A DNA stretch of 21,103 nt from Phallusia fumigata (Eukaryota > Chordata > Ascidiacea > Phlebobranchia > Ascidiidae), in assembly GCA_008931825.1 (NCBI GenBank), contig QXVZ01020693.1:2037-23139 (forward strand). Reading direction: 5' to 3'. Below are positions 1 through 9,449 of this stretch, in pieces. Numbering within the stretch: the first letter of the stretch is position 1; each line of letters opens with the position of its first letter. The notes under the pieces were generated by a model that saw nothing but the letters and a program-made list of their open reading frames with translations, was not told where the DNA came from and did not search any database. A program made the position numbers and the translations under genes.

Positions 1-66
1 GTACGTGATTCAAAAAGACTCTCCCATAAAGACAAAAACTGACCAAAAAAAAAAATATTTTTTCAA

Positions 67-87
67 CCCCCCCCCCCCCCCCCCCCC
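67..87. repeat. Poly-C tract, 21 bases
   Basis: An uninterrupted run of 21 C lies in non-coding sequence upstream of the first visible exon. Such homopolymers are prone to slippage, so the exact length in the assembly is uncertain. Nothing else is recognised in 1-239 apart from the pyrimidine-rich splice acceptor at its end (ag at 238-239). Confidence 0.9.
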
Positions 88-239
88 TTAATGATAGCAA
101 ACGCCTCCAGAGGGGACACTGGCATTGGCGTTGAGGACCACTGGTTGTCACCAGTCATTTTATATTCTTTGCCTGACAACCAAAGCGTAGGATCATTTAA
201 AGACACAGAAAAGATAAAAAAGGATGCATTTTTTTGCAG

Positions 240-2632
240 AGGAGGCGAAGGAAGAAGAGAGCAACTATTGTGACGGTGGCATTACGCCAATAACCCTACC
301 TCCCCCACCGCCCCCGTCACCACAACCTCTCAGTAGCAACGTACAAGTGATGATGGATATGATGGGACCCAACGGCAACAACAATACCAATATGACATTC
401 CCCCCACCCTTTCCCATGCCATGCCAAATGTGCTTCAACAACAAGACATGCCCAACTCAGATGGAGCTGATGGAAGTGCCACCCTTCTGCCTCATTTACC
501 TGATTGCGAAATGTAGCAGTAAGTACTCAAACACCTGTTTTTTGTGAAATCTACTTTAAACCGTGCCAAATGGGTAGATCACAGATCACAGGTTAGTGGG
601 AAAATAGCTTGGTGGCGTTTAATCACTTCTTGTGGTAAAGGCCCAACACTAATCAGCTAAAAAGGATAAATGTAGGTTACGTATAATCTATACGCACCCA
701 CAGTGTACGGGTGATACCCTACACTCCTCTGGTGTACGCAAGGGGCCACGACAAAATTTATCTGAGTTGTACATTAAGTTAGCAAAAAATCTCAAGGATG
801 GTTACCCAAGAAAATATTTGGCCCTCACTGAAATTTTGCTGGCTATGACTTGCTTCACAATAGGGATAGGGGCGCCCCTTCTGCGTAACATGTGAGGCAA
901 GCAAGGCAAGAAACACCCATTTTTTAAGTAACAACAGCAGCGCACGAAGACTCTTTATTGTGCAATAAGCCAGTAGTCGATTTGTAGTGCGGTTTCGCAG
1001 TAATTGCGTAGTTTTAAATCTAGTTTGGAACAAATTTAAAATTTTGGTCTAATGCTCGGCTTAGTTCATGCGACTGCTCGGCCGAACGCCGACCATCGAA
1101 AATTGCGATGCTCGTTACCGAGTACTCGGGTTCTGGCTCGGTTCGGCCCATCCCTACTACACGATACTTACCAACAAAACTGGAAAAAGCTGCGCAGCGT
1201 TTAAACGCGCTGCTTAAAAGTAGAACACGTCGTAGTTGCGACAGCAAAACAAGCCCCGTATGTCATGGTTTCTGACACGATATATTAACCATTGTGTTGG
1301 GTTAATTACTTGAGAGCCTTATGGACAAAACTTCCTTTGTCCGACCCGCGAAGTTTCCTACTTTACGATTGTTTTCACTCTTTGTTTTCAGTGTATGGCA
1401 ACCCAGAAACAGCACCGACAAATATGACTTTCTTCGAGTGCATGGCGGAATATTGGCATAACCCCTGCTCGGAATGCCCTCCAGAATTTAACGCTACCCG
1501 CTTCATCACCTGTCAGGACTGCTTAGGGAACTGTCACGGTAAGAACATTTTTGGCATTTTGGTGACCTCACAGACACGTGACGTCACACTCCTGACTTAA
1601 ATAACGTGACGCAACTGTTTTGGTCGGCCCAGGGATGTTTTTAGCATGTGTTCCATTGAAGTAACTCCATGTCAACCAGCTAACTGTATTGTACACATGG
1701 TGGTGTTTTTTATTGCAGAAAAGATGGAGTGTGCGAGTAATTGCACGCGTAACCAAGGGATGTATCCAATGAGCATCCCGTGTGCAAAGTGTGCAGCTCT
1801 GTGCCGAAGTCAGTAGCAGTTTGTATAGAGTGGTTAAAATGTTAAGCTTTTTTTCTGACCCTTAAGCATTACCCAGTGTGTCTTTTACGTAGTAAACAGT
1901 CAACAAATGTTCTTTAAAGGCCGCAAACAGAATAGAAAGTTGTCTTAAATTTAAAATGTTCGCTTTAGTTCCTCTTTAACATTAAACCTTTTTTCTTTCA
2001 ACTTCCCCACAGTAACCCCGGGCGACCCAGCAGCTTGCATGGCGAACAATTGTCCTGACTGCGATGAATGCGACGCTTGTTTTGACAGTTGTGAAGCTGG
2101 TAAGTGGACTGGGCACTATTTACTTTACCTTAGTTTTTTTTCACGGGGTTCGAACCCAGGACTATCCCCAGTACGAACCCCGATCAGGATTTTTTATTAA
2201 GTCTGTGCATGGGTCGAGCGCTTAGTGTCGTGGAAACACTTTGCCGTGTGGACTAACGCCGCTAAGTGTCGTGATTTATCTCAAAAAGATTTAGTTTTGC
2301 TTCTGACAATGAGACACTTTTTCCCACCCACAACGAATAAAAACTGTCTTTAGAACTATGTTAGACAGAGCAGATTGTTCAACGGTCTCATTTTGAACAT
2401 AATCCATTCAGTTTTATTACCAATCGATGCATACAAAATTCGATTAACAAGTCTGGTTTAAAATCTACTAATGTTGTATTGCACAGATTAACTAGAAATC
2501 AAGCTCTGAGATTGCTAAGGAAAGCAATGTACAAGCTTGTTCCACATTTTTGTGCTAACGACATGTTTGTGATTTACAGAGGGATACGCCACAAACAATT
2601 GCAGATGTATTCAGCGATATTATCACTTCTAG
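240..2632 (+). CDS. Modular cysteine-rich, probably secreted protein (5' partial, five exons)
   Basis: Exons are 240-518, 1392-1538, 1719-1808, 2013-2099 and 2580-2632 (stop TAG). Acceptors are TTTTTTTGCAG, TTGTTTTCAG, TTTATTGCAG, CTTCCCCACAG and GATTTACAG; the donors are GTAAGT-like. All internal junctions are phase 1 and the joined frame stays open for 217 codons. The first exon carries an acidic stretch, a proline run (PPPPPPSP) and a methionine/asparagine-rich linker. The following exons carry cysteine modules of the form C-x(n)-C-x2-C-x(n)-C-x2-C-x3-C (for example CQDCLGNC, CAKCAALC, CDACFDSC). At least six N-x-S/T sites (NNT, NMT, NKT, NMT, NAT, NCT) suggest an extracellular product. 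Any signal peptide must lie on an exon upstream of 240, outside or near the window edge. I do not recognise the family. The exon model is well supported; the secreted location is inferred, and no function is assigned. Confidence 0.8.
1040..1165. repeat. GC-rich repeat-like segment in intron 1 of the cysteine-rich gene
   Basis: This stretch is much richer in G+C than its surroundings. It contains repeated CGA/CCGA motifs, a perfect palindrome CGAGTACTCG, and on the minus strand begins GTAGGGATGGGCCGAACC. Starts such as GGGATGGGC are common at the ends of DNA transposons. I cannot see a matching inverted end, so a degenerate transposon fragment is only a guess. The rest of the 873-bp intron (519-1391) holds no supported feature. 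Confidence 0.3.
2143..2275 (-). repeat. tRNA-derived SINE-like fragment
   Basis: On the minus strand this reads TTAGCG..., then AAGCGCTCGACCCATGCA, then GGGGATAGTCCTGGGTTCGAA followed by CCCCG. The last part is a perfect Pol III B box (GGTTCGAACCC). The CTCGACCC stretch upstream resembles the anticodon-arm region of tRNA-like SINE heads. No cloverleaf with a paired acceptor stem can be drawn, so it is not called a tRNA gene. It lies in the last intron of the cysteine-rich gene. Confidence 0.45.
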
Positions 2633-2812
2633 CAAGGTTTCGTTCAATGAAGATGCAAGGAGATAAAATGCCATCGTTAATTAACTTACATCCTAAATTT
2701 CCACAAATCCCAGATCGGTACCTTGTGCAAAAGTCTACAACTTTTTGTTTTATTTCGGAATTAAATTTGGAAAACTATACTGCAGTTGTATTGAATCGTT
2801 GTGCCCCGTCAT

Positions 2813-2818
2813 AATAAA
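2813..2818 (+). terminator. Polyadenylation signal AATAAA of the cysteine-rich gene
   Basis: A canonical AATAAA lies 181 bases after the TAG at 2630-2632, consistent with a short 3' UTR. No earlier AATAAA occurs in 2633-2812. Confidence 0.6.
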
Positions 2819-2922
2819 CAAGTTTAACTATAACCGAGTGAAATGATGTTTTCAGTAAATACATTTGTGCTTCCCAATTTCAAAAGCAGAGTTGTACTGA
2901 AGTTGTTTCGGTGTAGAAACGA

Positions 2923-2971
2923 TGACGTCACGTTGCACTTGTGACGTCATTGCAAGAACCAAATGACGTCA
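2923..2971. promoter_or_regulatory. Triple CRE cluster (three TGACGTCA palindromes)
   Basis: Perfect 8-bp CREB/ATF sites occur at 2923-2930, 2942-2949 and 2964-2971, with starts 19 and 22 bp apart. They lie about 190-240 bp upstream of a TATA box and downstream of the preceding gene's poly(A) signal, which is where a promoter for the next transcription unit would be. A single further TGACGTCA occurs at 1578-1585 in an intron. CREB/ATF binding is established for this motif; use in this animal is inferred. Confidence 0.6.
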
Positions 2972-3158
2972 CATTAAACATGCAGAACATCTGGCCGTAA
3001 GTTGAGACAGCCTAACTAACTTTATGATGTCGCAATGACAGTATTAGACACACTGTGGCGCTAGAGAGCTGTCTTTTAGGTGTTTCCGGTAAATATTTGA
3101 ATTATTAGTGCTGTAGTTTTTCGGTACGTCATGTGACCTTCTTTCTACACATCAAACC

Positions 3159-3166
3159 TATAAAAT
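3159..3166 (+). promoter_or_regulatory. TATA box (TATAAAAT)
   Basis: TATAAAAT fits the consensus well and follows the CRE cluster, predicting transcription start near 3185-3195. It could serve the micropeptide ORF at 3522, the CRD gene at 3990, or both on one transcript. The stretch 3167-3521 has no other feature I can support and would be 5' UTR or intron. Confidence 0.45.
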
Positions 3167-3521
3167 AACGGCCTGGAATTTTGGCTGGTTTCCCTCTAAT
3201 TAAGTTGTCGTAAGCATTTTTTGTTGACGTGTTACTATTCCTAAACTTTTTGGAACGTAAGTTAAGTCGTGCTAGAATTCCGATTGACCTGACAAGACCT
3301 TGTTAATTGCTGAAATATAACGTAAAATCTGAATAAAGTCAATGAGTTTAAGGCTTATTTATAATTTTGCAAATTCTTATGACGTTTGAAATTATGTAAC
3401 ATAAGTAGCTTATTTATTTTTTGCACAGAAACTCATTAGGTTTTGGGTATGCGGGCTACATGTAAGGTGTAGGTAGGAAAAATAACCTGTGCGTAAAAAC
3501 TAATAGTCAACGCGTTTTGAA

Positions 3522-3671
3522 ATGGCTATTGATGCAACTAGTTTCATTCCAGCGGACCTTTGCCTTGAAACGAACATAAGGCTATTCCTGAGGGAGCATG
3601 CTTGCAGCAATTACTGTCTTTTTATTGCTGTAACAGCTGTTGTTTTGTTGTTGACCATAAGATATTTCTAG
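3522..3671 (+). CDS. Possible single-pass membrane micropeptide (49 aa)
   Basis: ATG at 3522 has a good start context (G at -3, G at +4) and is the first Met after an in-frame TAG near 3506; the stop is TAG at 3669-3671. The 49-residue product has a polar N-terminal half with charged residues (E16, R20, R24, E25) and cysteines C14, C28 and C32. A strongly hydrophobic segment at about residues 31-46 (YCLFIAVTAVVLLLTI) is followed by only RYF. The layout, a short amphipathic segment with NIRLFL and then one C-terminal helix ending near an aromatic residue, resembles SERCA-regulating micropeptides such as sarcolipin, but the similarity is by eye only. A chance ORF, or an upstream ORF in the leader of the CRD gene, is the main alternative. 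It is too short for standard gene callers. Confidence 0.45.
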   Translation: MAIDATSFIPADLCLETNIRLFLREHACSNYCLFIAVTAVVLLLTIRYF

Positions 3672-3927
3672 TGTCAAGTATAGATGGGAATTGATGCAGG
3701 GTTGTGAGTGGTTTGTCGTGTTCTCACAAGAATATCGAGATTTAATTGTGTTGCCCAAAGTAAATTTTTGTTTTTTATTATAGCAGTAATGGAATGTTAA
3801 TTTTTTTGGCCCAAGTTTTATTGCAAGATATCGTTTTTGTGCCGAATTTTGACAAAAATGTTTTGCACAAATTAGTTTTTTGTTTAGTGTGATATTTAAC
3901 TAATAGTTCTTGATTCAAAAATCTCAA

Positions 3928-3949
3928 GTATATTTTGTCTTCTATGCAG
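3928..3949 (+). promoter_or_regulatory. Splice acceptor just upstream of the CRD gene start codon
   Basis: A pyrimidine-rich tract ending TTTTGTCTTCTATGCAG lies 40 bases before the ATG at 3990. It implies a 5' non-coding exon or, as is common in tunicates, trans-splicing of a spliced leader. The Frizzled gene has an equivalent acceptor at 9386-9387, 62 bases before its ATG. Confidence 0.45.
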
Positions 3950-3989
3950 TTTTTCTGCTTTGTCTTTGTTGCTCTTGGAAAACATCAAA

Positions 3990-5103
3990 ATGAAAACTAA
4001 CGTAATACTCTGGATTTTTGTTTTATCTCTGTTTCATCTTTGTTGCTGCAAACCGAAGCCTGTAATTAAAAACAGATGTGAATCAATTACACAAACAATA
4101 TGCCAAGATATACGTATGTCATTGTTTGTCAGATTTTCCTAACTGTGTCAAGATCAAGTACTTATCACGCAATACAGTTATTTGTTAAACAACAAAATTA
4201 ATTTGAATTTTTGTTCTCATAAAGCAGTTACAAAATTTATGTTATTTTTATCTACATTTTCAAAAAAATGGTATTTATTCTTTAATAGTATTAAAAAAAT
4301 AGTAAAAACTTTTTGATTTACAGAATACAAAACAACCATTTTTCCAAACGGCTTGGGACACAGATCGCAGAACGTAGCGGGCGTTGAGATAAATCATTTC
4401 TATCCGTTAGTGAAGGTAGAAGAATTATGGGTGGTTACAGTATACTATGTTGGTTAAACAGCAGGAAAAACCTGTTTCTCTGTGTTATGATGTGCTTTAT
4501 TGTATGGCTTCAACATTTAAAGTTTGTTTTGCCATAAAATGAACACAAATTGTTTTTATTTCATAAAAACCACAAAGCACAAACTTGGAGATGGCTTATT
4601 TAAAAATAATCATAACTTCCAGAGAGCTTTTACAATTACAATGTATTCAAGCTCTTAGACAGCGGAGTTAAAATACTTCATTTCCATTTTGAAGGTTGGG
4701 TGTGCCCCAGATTTAAAGCTTTTTCTCTGTGCGGTTTATCTGCCAAAGTGCTCAAAGGATGGAAGTATAATTCCGCCATGCAGGCATTTGTGTGAAGAAT
4801 CCAAGGATGGATGTTTGAGCCTGATGACCCAGTAAGTTTATAAACCGGTAGAAGAAAAAATAATTCTAGTTAACGTGGGCCTTATTACCAAGTAATGTTT
4901 AAATGCTTCATCTTAATTTCTTTTTAATCGTTTTGCGAATCTTTGGATTCTCAATTGCTACAAAATGTTTAGATATATGAGGTAGTTCTAACTAAAGTTA
5001 AACGTTTATTATTATTTACAGATTTGGCTTTCCTTGGCCTACAAACCTAAATTGTGAACAGTTTCCTACACATTCGGAGGATATTACTTGTGTTAAACCC
5101 TAG
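3990..5103 (+). CDS. Secreted stand-alone Frizzled CRD protein (sFRP-like, no netrin-like domain)
   Basis: Exons 3990-4113, 4324-4415, 4695-4831 and 5022-5103 join in phases 1, 0 and 2 to give 144 residues. The start gives a clear signal peptide (MKTNVILWIFVLSLFHLC). The rest is one complete Frizzled CRD with all ten cysteines in the usual order: [45 protein letters not shown], then FGFPWPTNLNCEQFP, ending CVKP and TAG. There is no transmembrane segment and no room for a netrin-like domain. Frizzled CRDs bind the Wnt lipid, so a secreted copy could act as a Wnt antagonist or carrier (inference). Exon phases match the first four exons of the Frizzled gene at 9450; the third exons share about 60% of residues. 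The N-T-T glycosylation site of the receptor copy is K-T-T here. AATAAA occurs at 5122-5127 and 5228-5233. Confidence 0.88.
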
Positions 5104-5121
5104 TGGTGGTCGCCACCATCT

Positions 5122-5127
5122 AATAAA
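5122..5127 (+). terminator. Polyadenylation signal of the secreted CRD gene
   Basis: AATAAA lies 19 bases after the TAG at 5101-5103; a second AATAAA is at 5228-5233. Having a poly(A) signal so close supports transcript ending here rather than reading on into the Frizzled exons. Confidence 0.5.
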
Positions 5128-5421
5128 TTACTGAAATAATATTAATTTCGTTGTTACATCGCATAATCATAATTTTCCATACAACCACATCCATCGTAAA
5201 ACCTTTGCAACAAAATACAAATGGCTAAATAAAATTACTTTCTAACACCAAGTGTTGACATTGTGATGAGTCGAGTAGAGAATATAGATAAGAAGACAGT
5301 TCAAATGCACAACGGCAGTGACTGCACTATCTAGCATGGGTGATCGTTGCCTTTTTGTTAATTTGCTTTTAGGGTGGCAAATAATTTTGGCCCATCGTCT
5401 GAGTCATGTTACTTTTTCTCA

Positions 5422-5501
5422 GTTTACTGACATTTGACCGTCGCCTAATGATAATGTCGAATTTTAAGCGAAAACCAACTGGTTTATGCTAATTTGTCGA
5501 A
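5422..5501 (+). repeat. Dispersed repeat fragment, copy 1
   Basis: It shares ordered blocks with 7847-7934: a TTTACTGACATTTGACCG-like start, TGATAATGTCGAATTTT and TAATTTGTCGAA. The spacing is nearly the same, with small indels. Identity is imperfect, so the duplication is old. The nature of the element is unknown. Confidence 0.45.
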
Positions 5502-6498
5502 CACTCGTTATTTGTCGAAGAATTAGGTATTTAATGAATAGGAAAATAGTTACGCAGTTAGATGCGTTAGAGATGATAAATTAATAGGATCTAAATTCTT
5601 GCGTTGAATTGCATGAATAATATTGTAAAAATATCCGATTTTGAGATCAGTTGAGTTTATTTCTCTTGGTGAAAAAATCATGGAAACAAAAGCAGCATCG
5701 CTAACTCAATATAATTTTGCGGGAAGATAAGATACCAGTACTATATTCGCTCCTCATTTTAACAATAAAGTGCAGAACTATTTTTTTATTGATGCAAATT
5801 AAACTGCTTTGTAGCTTTAAAGGAACTTTGAGACTTAAATTAGAATTTGGTTAAAAAATATTGTTTTTATCGCATATCACAATCCGGAGCAGTACAGTTT
5901 CACAGTAGTTTGTCTTACTTTTTTCTTGTTTCTCTTCTAGGTTATCGGTGTGTGTGAGTTGTGAGTTCTCTGACTGTGGTGCCTGTCTTCTTGTGCTGTT
6001 CTCAGTTTCAATACCTGTTGTGTTGTTTTGAAAGGTTTGTTGAGTTGTACCGGGGCGTTGTATTGGTATTTCACTTCAACTAACTGAGATTATTCAGTCG
6101 GTACAACTACAAGAAATATAAGGCGACATTGTCAGTTCCAGAAAATGCAAGAGACATGTTCCACTGTTATATTTGACCTGCGTCGTTACGAGTTAGAGTA
6201 CAATAATTAGGCACTGTAAGTAAGCAAGTAATAGCCAAGGTTTAAGTGTAAAACATTGCCTATTCTTTCAAAAAAGTTTTATAACCTTGAAAAATTTAGA
6301 AGCACTTGTATAAGAATGACATTATAGTAGCAAAAACTAAACTTTTTATGTGTCTTTGATCAATATGCTATCTTGGTTAATTTTGGGTCAATCTTATATT
6401 TCCCCCAATCCATCAGAATCATATATTCTTGCTCAATAAAAAAGCACTTGACAAATTTAGTTGCTTGACTGCTTGGAATTTTGAAGATCGCATTTGTA

Positions 6499-6699
6499 AG
6501 AATTGATTTTACTACAGTAAAATGTTTTTATTAATAACAGTGGATTTTGTTCAATGCACATATAAAGCGTTGAGACATGTAATTTTTAAAAGTTAATGAT
6601 CAATATTTTAAACCAGAAGTTACTGGTGGACTTGTCCTGTGCATTTAACAAAATCCACTGTTATTAATAAAAACATTTTACTGTAGTAAAATCAATTCT
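6499..6699. mobile_element. MITE-like element with 62-bp inverted arms
   Basis: The left arm 6499-6560 and the right arm 6638-6699 are reverse complements with a single mismatch (6552 against 6646), around a 77-bp AT-rich loop. The left arm begins AGAATTGATTTTACTACAGT and includes TAATAACAGTGGATTTTGTT. No ORF fits inside. Near-perfect arms point to a recently inserted fold-back MITE, or less likely a transcribed hairpin. I could not find a clear target-site duplication in the flanks. Confidence 0.7.
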
Positions 6700-7846
6700 G
6701 AAAAATGCTGCAAATATTTTAGAAAACACAAATGTGGACAAATCAGTAAAGTTTTCAAAATTTAGGGGCTTTGGAGATAACAAATATAAAGTATAGTTAG
6801 CAAGTAAACGAATAAGGCATGTTTATGCTGCAGCAAATCATTTTAATCTGCAGAACATGGCTGCAATTTTACTTTCAATTATGTACTAAGCCAGAATTAC
6901 TATGCAGTTGAAAACATTGGTGGTTATGTATGAGTAAAAGCTTTAAGTTAGCTAGATATATCTGTTGCAGAAATTGTAATTCTTTATTTTAGCTATGTAT
7001 AAGGACCTAGCATTGTTATATACATTAAACACAAGAAATCCCTTTTATACAAGTGCTTGTAAAATCGTACAAAAAATGCCCAAGCATCAAAACGTTTTAA
7101 GGAAAAATTTGTTTTAGCTAAATACGAATTTAACCCTCACCCAGTTGTAGTTTCAAGACGTTTGCCACCTACTTCAGGACCACTGGCCATCTTCAGAACC
7201 ACAAGGGGGTTGTTTCGTCATTTCAAGAGTGACGCGCCTTTGGTGAGCAGACATTCGCAATTAAAACAATCTAAGCAGACCAGAGGGACCATACCATGGG
7301 AAGCGAACACTTTAAAATGTTTTTTGACCTTTTTTGAACCGCTTTTCAACCTGCAGAGGACATCTAAAGTTTGTCCGCACCAGAAAGAGTAGCGAGACTG
7401 ACGCGTACTTTGTGAAATGTTTGTTACCATGTTAATGTCTTTCGTTTTATTAGAGTTGAATTTTTTTTAGCTTGGTGACAGCGAGCGCACTTACATAAAG
7501 CGGTTTATCTTCACGAAAAAGTTGTTTGATTGGAATTTTGAAAAAGATTCGGTTCGTGTAAAAACTGTTGCAATGTCGTGTGTATTAAAGTATAGTCTGG
7601 TATTTGAGAGACAAAAAACGTGGTATTATTTTGACAACCCTCCTGTTCGAAAAAGTTTTATGTTTTGTCGTTTAGTTTAGCTTTTTTAAACAATTGTCAA
7701 GACAGAAATTCGTTGAATTGGTCAATTGATAACGAGCAGTACGCTCATATTAGTGGATAAATTTCCGTTTCGTTTGTCGACAAACCAACCAGTTCTCACT
7801 GTGCAAAAGTTAACTCCGTCTGTAATATATGAGTTTATCTCGGTAT

Positions 7847-7934
7847 AATTACTGCCGTTTGACGGACTAAGATCGCTAAATGATAGTGTCGGATTTTCAG
7901 GTAAACGCCTAAAGGCTGATGTTAATTTGTCGAA
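7847..7934 (+). repeat. Dispersed repeat fragment, copy 2
   Basis: This is the partner of 5422-5501, sharing ACTGCCGTTTGACGG, ATGATAGTGTCGGATTTT and TTAATTTGTCGAA in the same order and orientation. It lies about 1.5 kb upstream of the Frizzled start codon. Confidence 0.45.
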
Positions 7935-8683
7935 GTCCAGACGAAGGCGGATCTTATTAGATGGAAAAGGGCAAGCAGTCAGTTTTGAAACATTTGTCCA
8001 GGTAGTTTAAGCAATTGTTGATCGGTCAACGTCGACTGGAGCTTGCTTAATGTAAATCAGATTGTTTTTAATTGCTTTAAACTTGATGCATTTTAACCTT
8101 TTTACATGAACGGCTCGTTAAAGCGGATTTTATAACGAGCTTGGGTCAGTCAACCGTGCTGTTGTGCATCAAATTTTTAACGTCGATCTCGACTATACAT
8201 TTTTGAAGGAAACTTTTAAACGTTTCCAAAAACCATTTCGCTTGCTTTAAAACCCGTTTAAATGAGACCAGCCGCAACGCTTATAGCTAGTTTTGACATG
8301 TGATGTTCAAACGGCACTAATTTGCTGCGGGTCGATTTTGAAAACAGTGCGGCAGAAGTTCAAATTTAAATTAAGTCTCCATGGCGCTTTAGAATCGATG
8401 GCCTAGCTTTGAAGTCGCCGAAACACATCAACTGTGTTGTACCGGAAATTATCGCCTCATACAACTCCACTTCGCTTCCCGAATAAGTTCTGTTGATAGA
8501 TTTACTGAATGACTCAACGCAACCAATGAACAACGGCTAAACGGATTTAGGAAAGGACGAATAATAGCTTACGAAAAATACTTTAATGCAAAATAAAAGT
8601 TTTTTGGTAGCTTTCTGTTTAGGATTTGTTGAGTATTTCTGTGGGAAATTTATGCAGTTGCACTTTGCATGTACGATTTTCGC

Positions 8684-8895
8684 TTGTAAACGGAAATAAT
8701 ACTATTTTTGGGGGTATTAACCAATCTAGGGCCTTTTGCTGATGCCTTACCAGAAAAAAAGCCTGTCGAGAAAAAAAAACTAATTTTGTTCTGTAAGCAA
8801 CAGTTTGGTGGCTTACCATGTAATGTAGGTCTGTACAGGTTAAAACTGTTTTTGTCTGTGGTCTTTTATGCTTTAACTGCTGTGCAGACAGACTC
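8684..8895 (+). repeat. Dispersed element, copy 1 (pair with 10361-10553)
   Basis: From TTGTAAACGGAAATAATACT to GCAGACAGACTC this matches the copy in Frizzled intron 2 closely along its length. Shared blocks include GGCTTACCATGTAA, CTGTACAGGTTAAAACT and CTTTTATGCTTTAACTGCT. The open frames across it are not shared between copies, so it is non-coding repeat. Confidence 0.7.
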
Positions 8896-9449
8896 TATTT
8901 ATTGGATAGCTGAGCAATCACTTATTGGCAAGATTGCTGTGACACATTGTGCCTCTGTATCAAAGTGCAACTCCCCAAAGAACACATACTCTTTGTAGCA
9001 TTCTTTGATCGAGTTGCATCAACCTAGCGTTCTCTCATTGGTGTTACAGCTATTCCTTTAGAAGCTGACTAAGAGATCATTCTGATCCCAGAGGGCCTAT
9101 AGGCATTATTAATGCATGGTTCAGAGTTGTTTTTTTGTGAAGACAGATGTTCTGCACACGAATATCGAGATTGTATTACCCCCCAAAAAACAATTGTACA
9201 GTACTGTATTATTAAATTTCAAGTTTTGAACTAAAGCAATTAAATATGAAATTAGTCACCTTTTTGAGTTATTTGTTTTCAGCGTATTGCTGATATATTA
9301 GATTTGTTTAAGTTTCTTTTATTTTCTCACAAAAGTATTTTTTGTTTAGTTAAATGTATTGAAATTTCAACCATTTTGTCTTTTCAGTTATAGCAGTTTT
9401 TATCATCATTTTTTTACATCATTTCTGTTGCACTTGGAATATTTTTCAA

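Larger units (their letters stand above)
5234..8683. other. Intergenic region with repeats, no supported gene
   Basis: Between the two CRD genes I see no convincing coding exon. The region holds a long-armed inverted repeat (6499-6699) and two related fragments (5422-5501 and 7847-7934) that share ATGATAGTGTCGGATTTT-like and TAATTTGTCGAA blocks. A 9-bp inverted pair GTTGTACCG/CGGTACAAC lies at 6044-6052 and 6099-6107. A pyrimidine-rich acceptor at 5940 is followed by a 29-codon open stretch. Enhancers for either CRD gene could lie here, but nothing identifies them. Confidence 0.5.

Noticed and set aside
2479-2814. 111-codon plus-strand ORF
   Set aside because: It overlaps the last exon (2580-2632) of the cysteine-rich gene in another frame. 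The spliced, in-phase short exon ending NNCRCIQRYYHF is preferred.
7162-7392. 76-codon plus-strand ORF and the 70-codon ORF opposite it
   Set aside because: Both cover the same stretch on opposite strands and neither has a domain, splice partner or signal. The segment looks like a decayed repeat end (the minus strand reads GAAGATGGCCAGTGGTCC), but I could not identify the family.
8708-8998. 96-codon plus-strand ORF
   Set aside because: It lies mostly in the dispersed repeat whose second copy (10361-10553) does not keep the frame.
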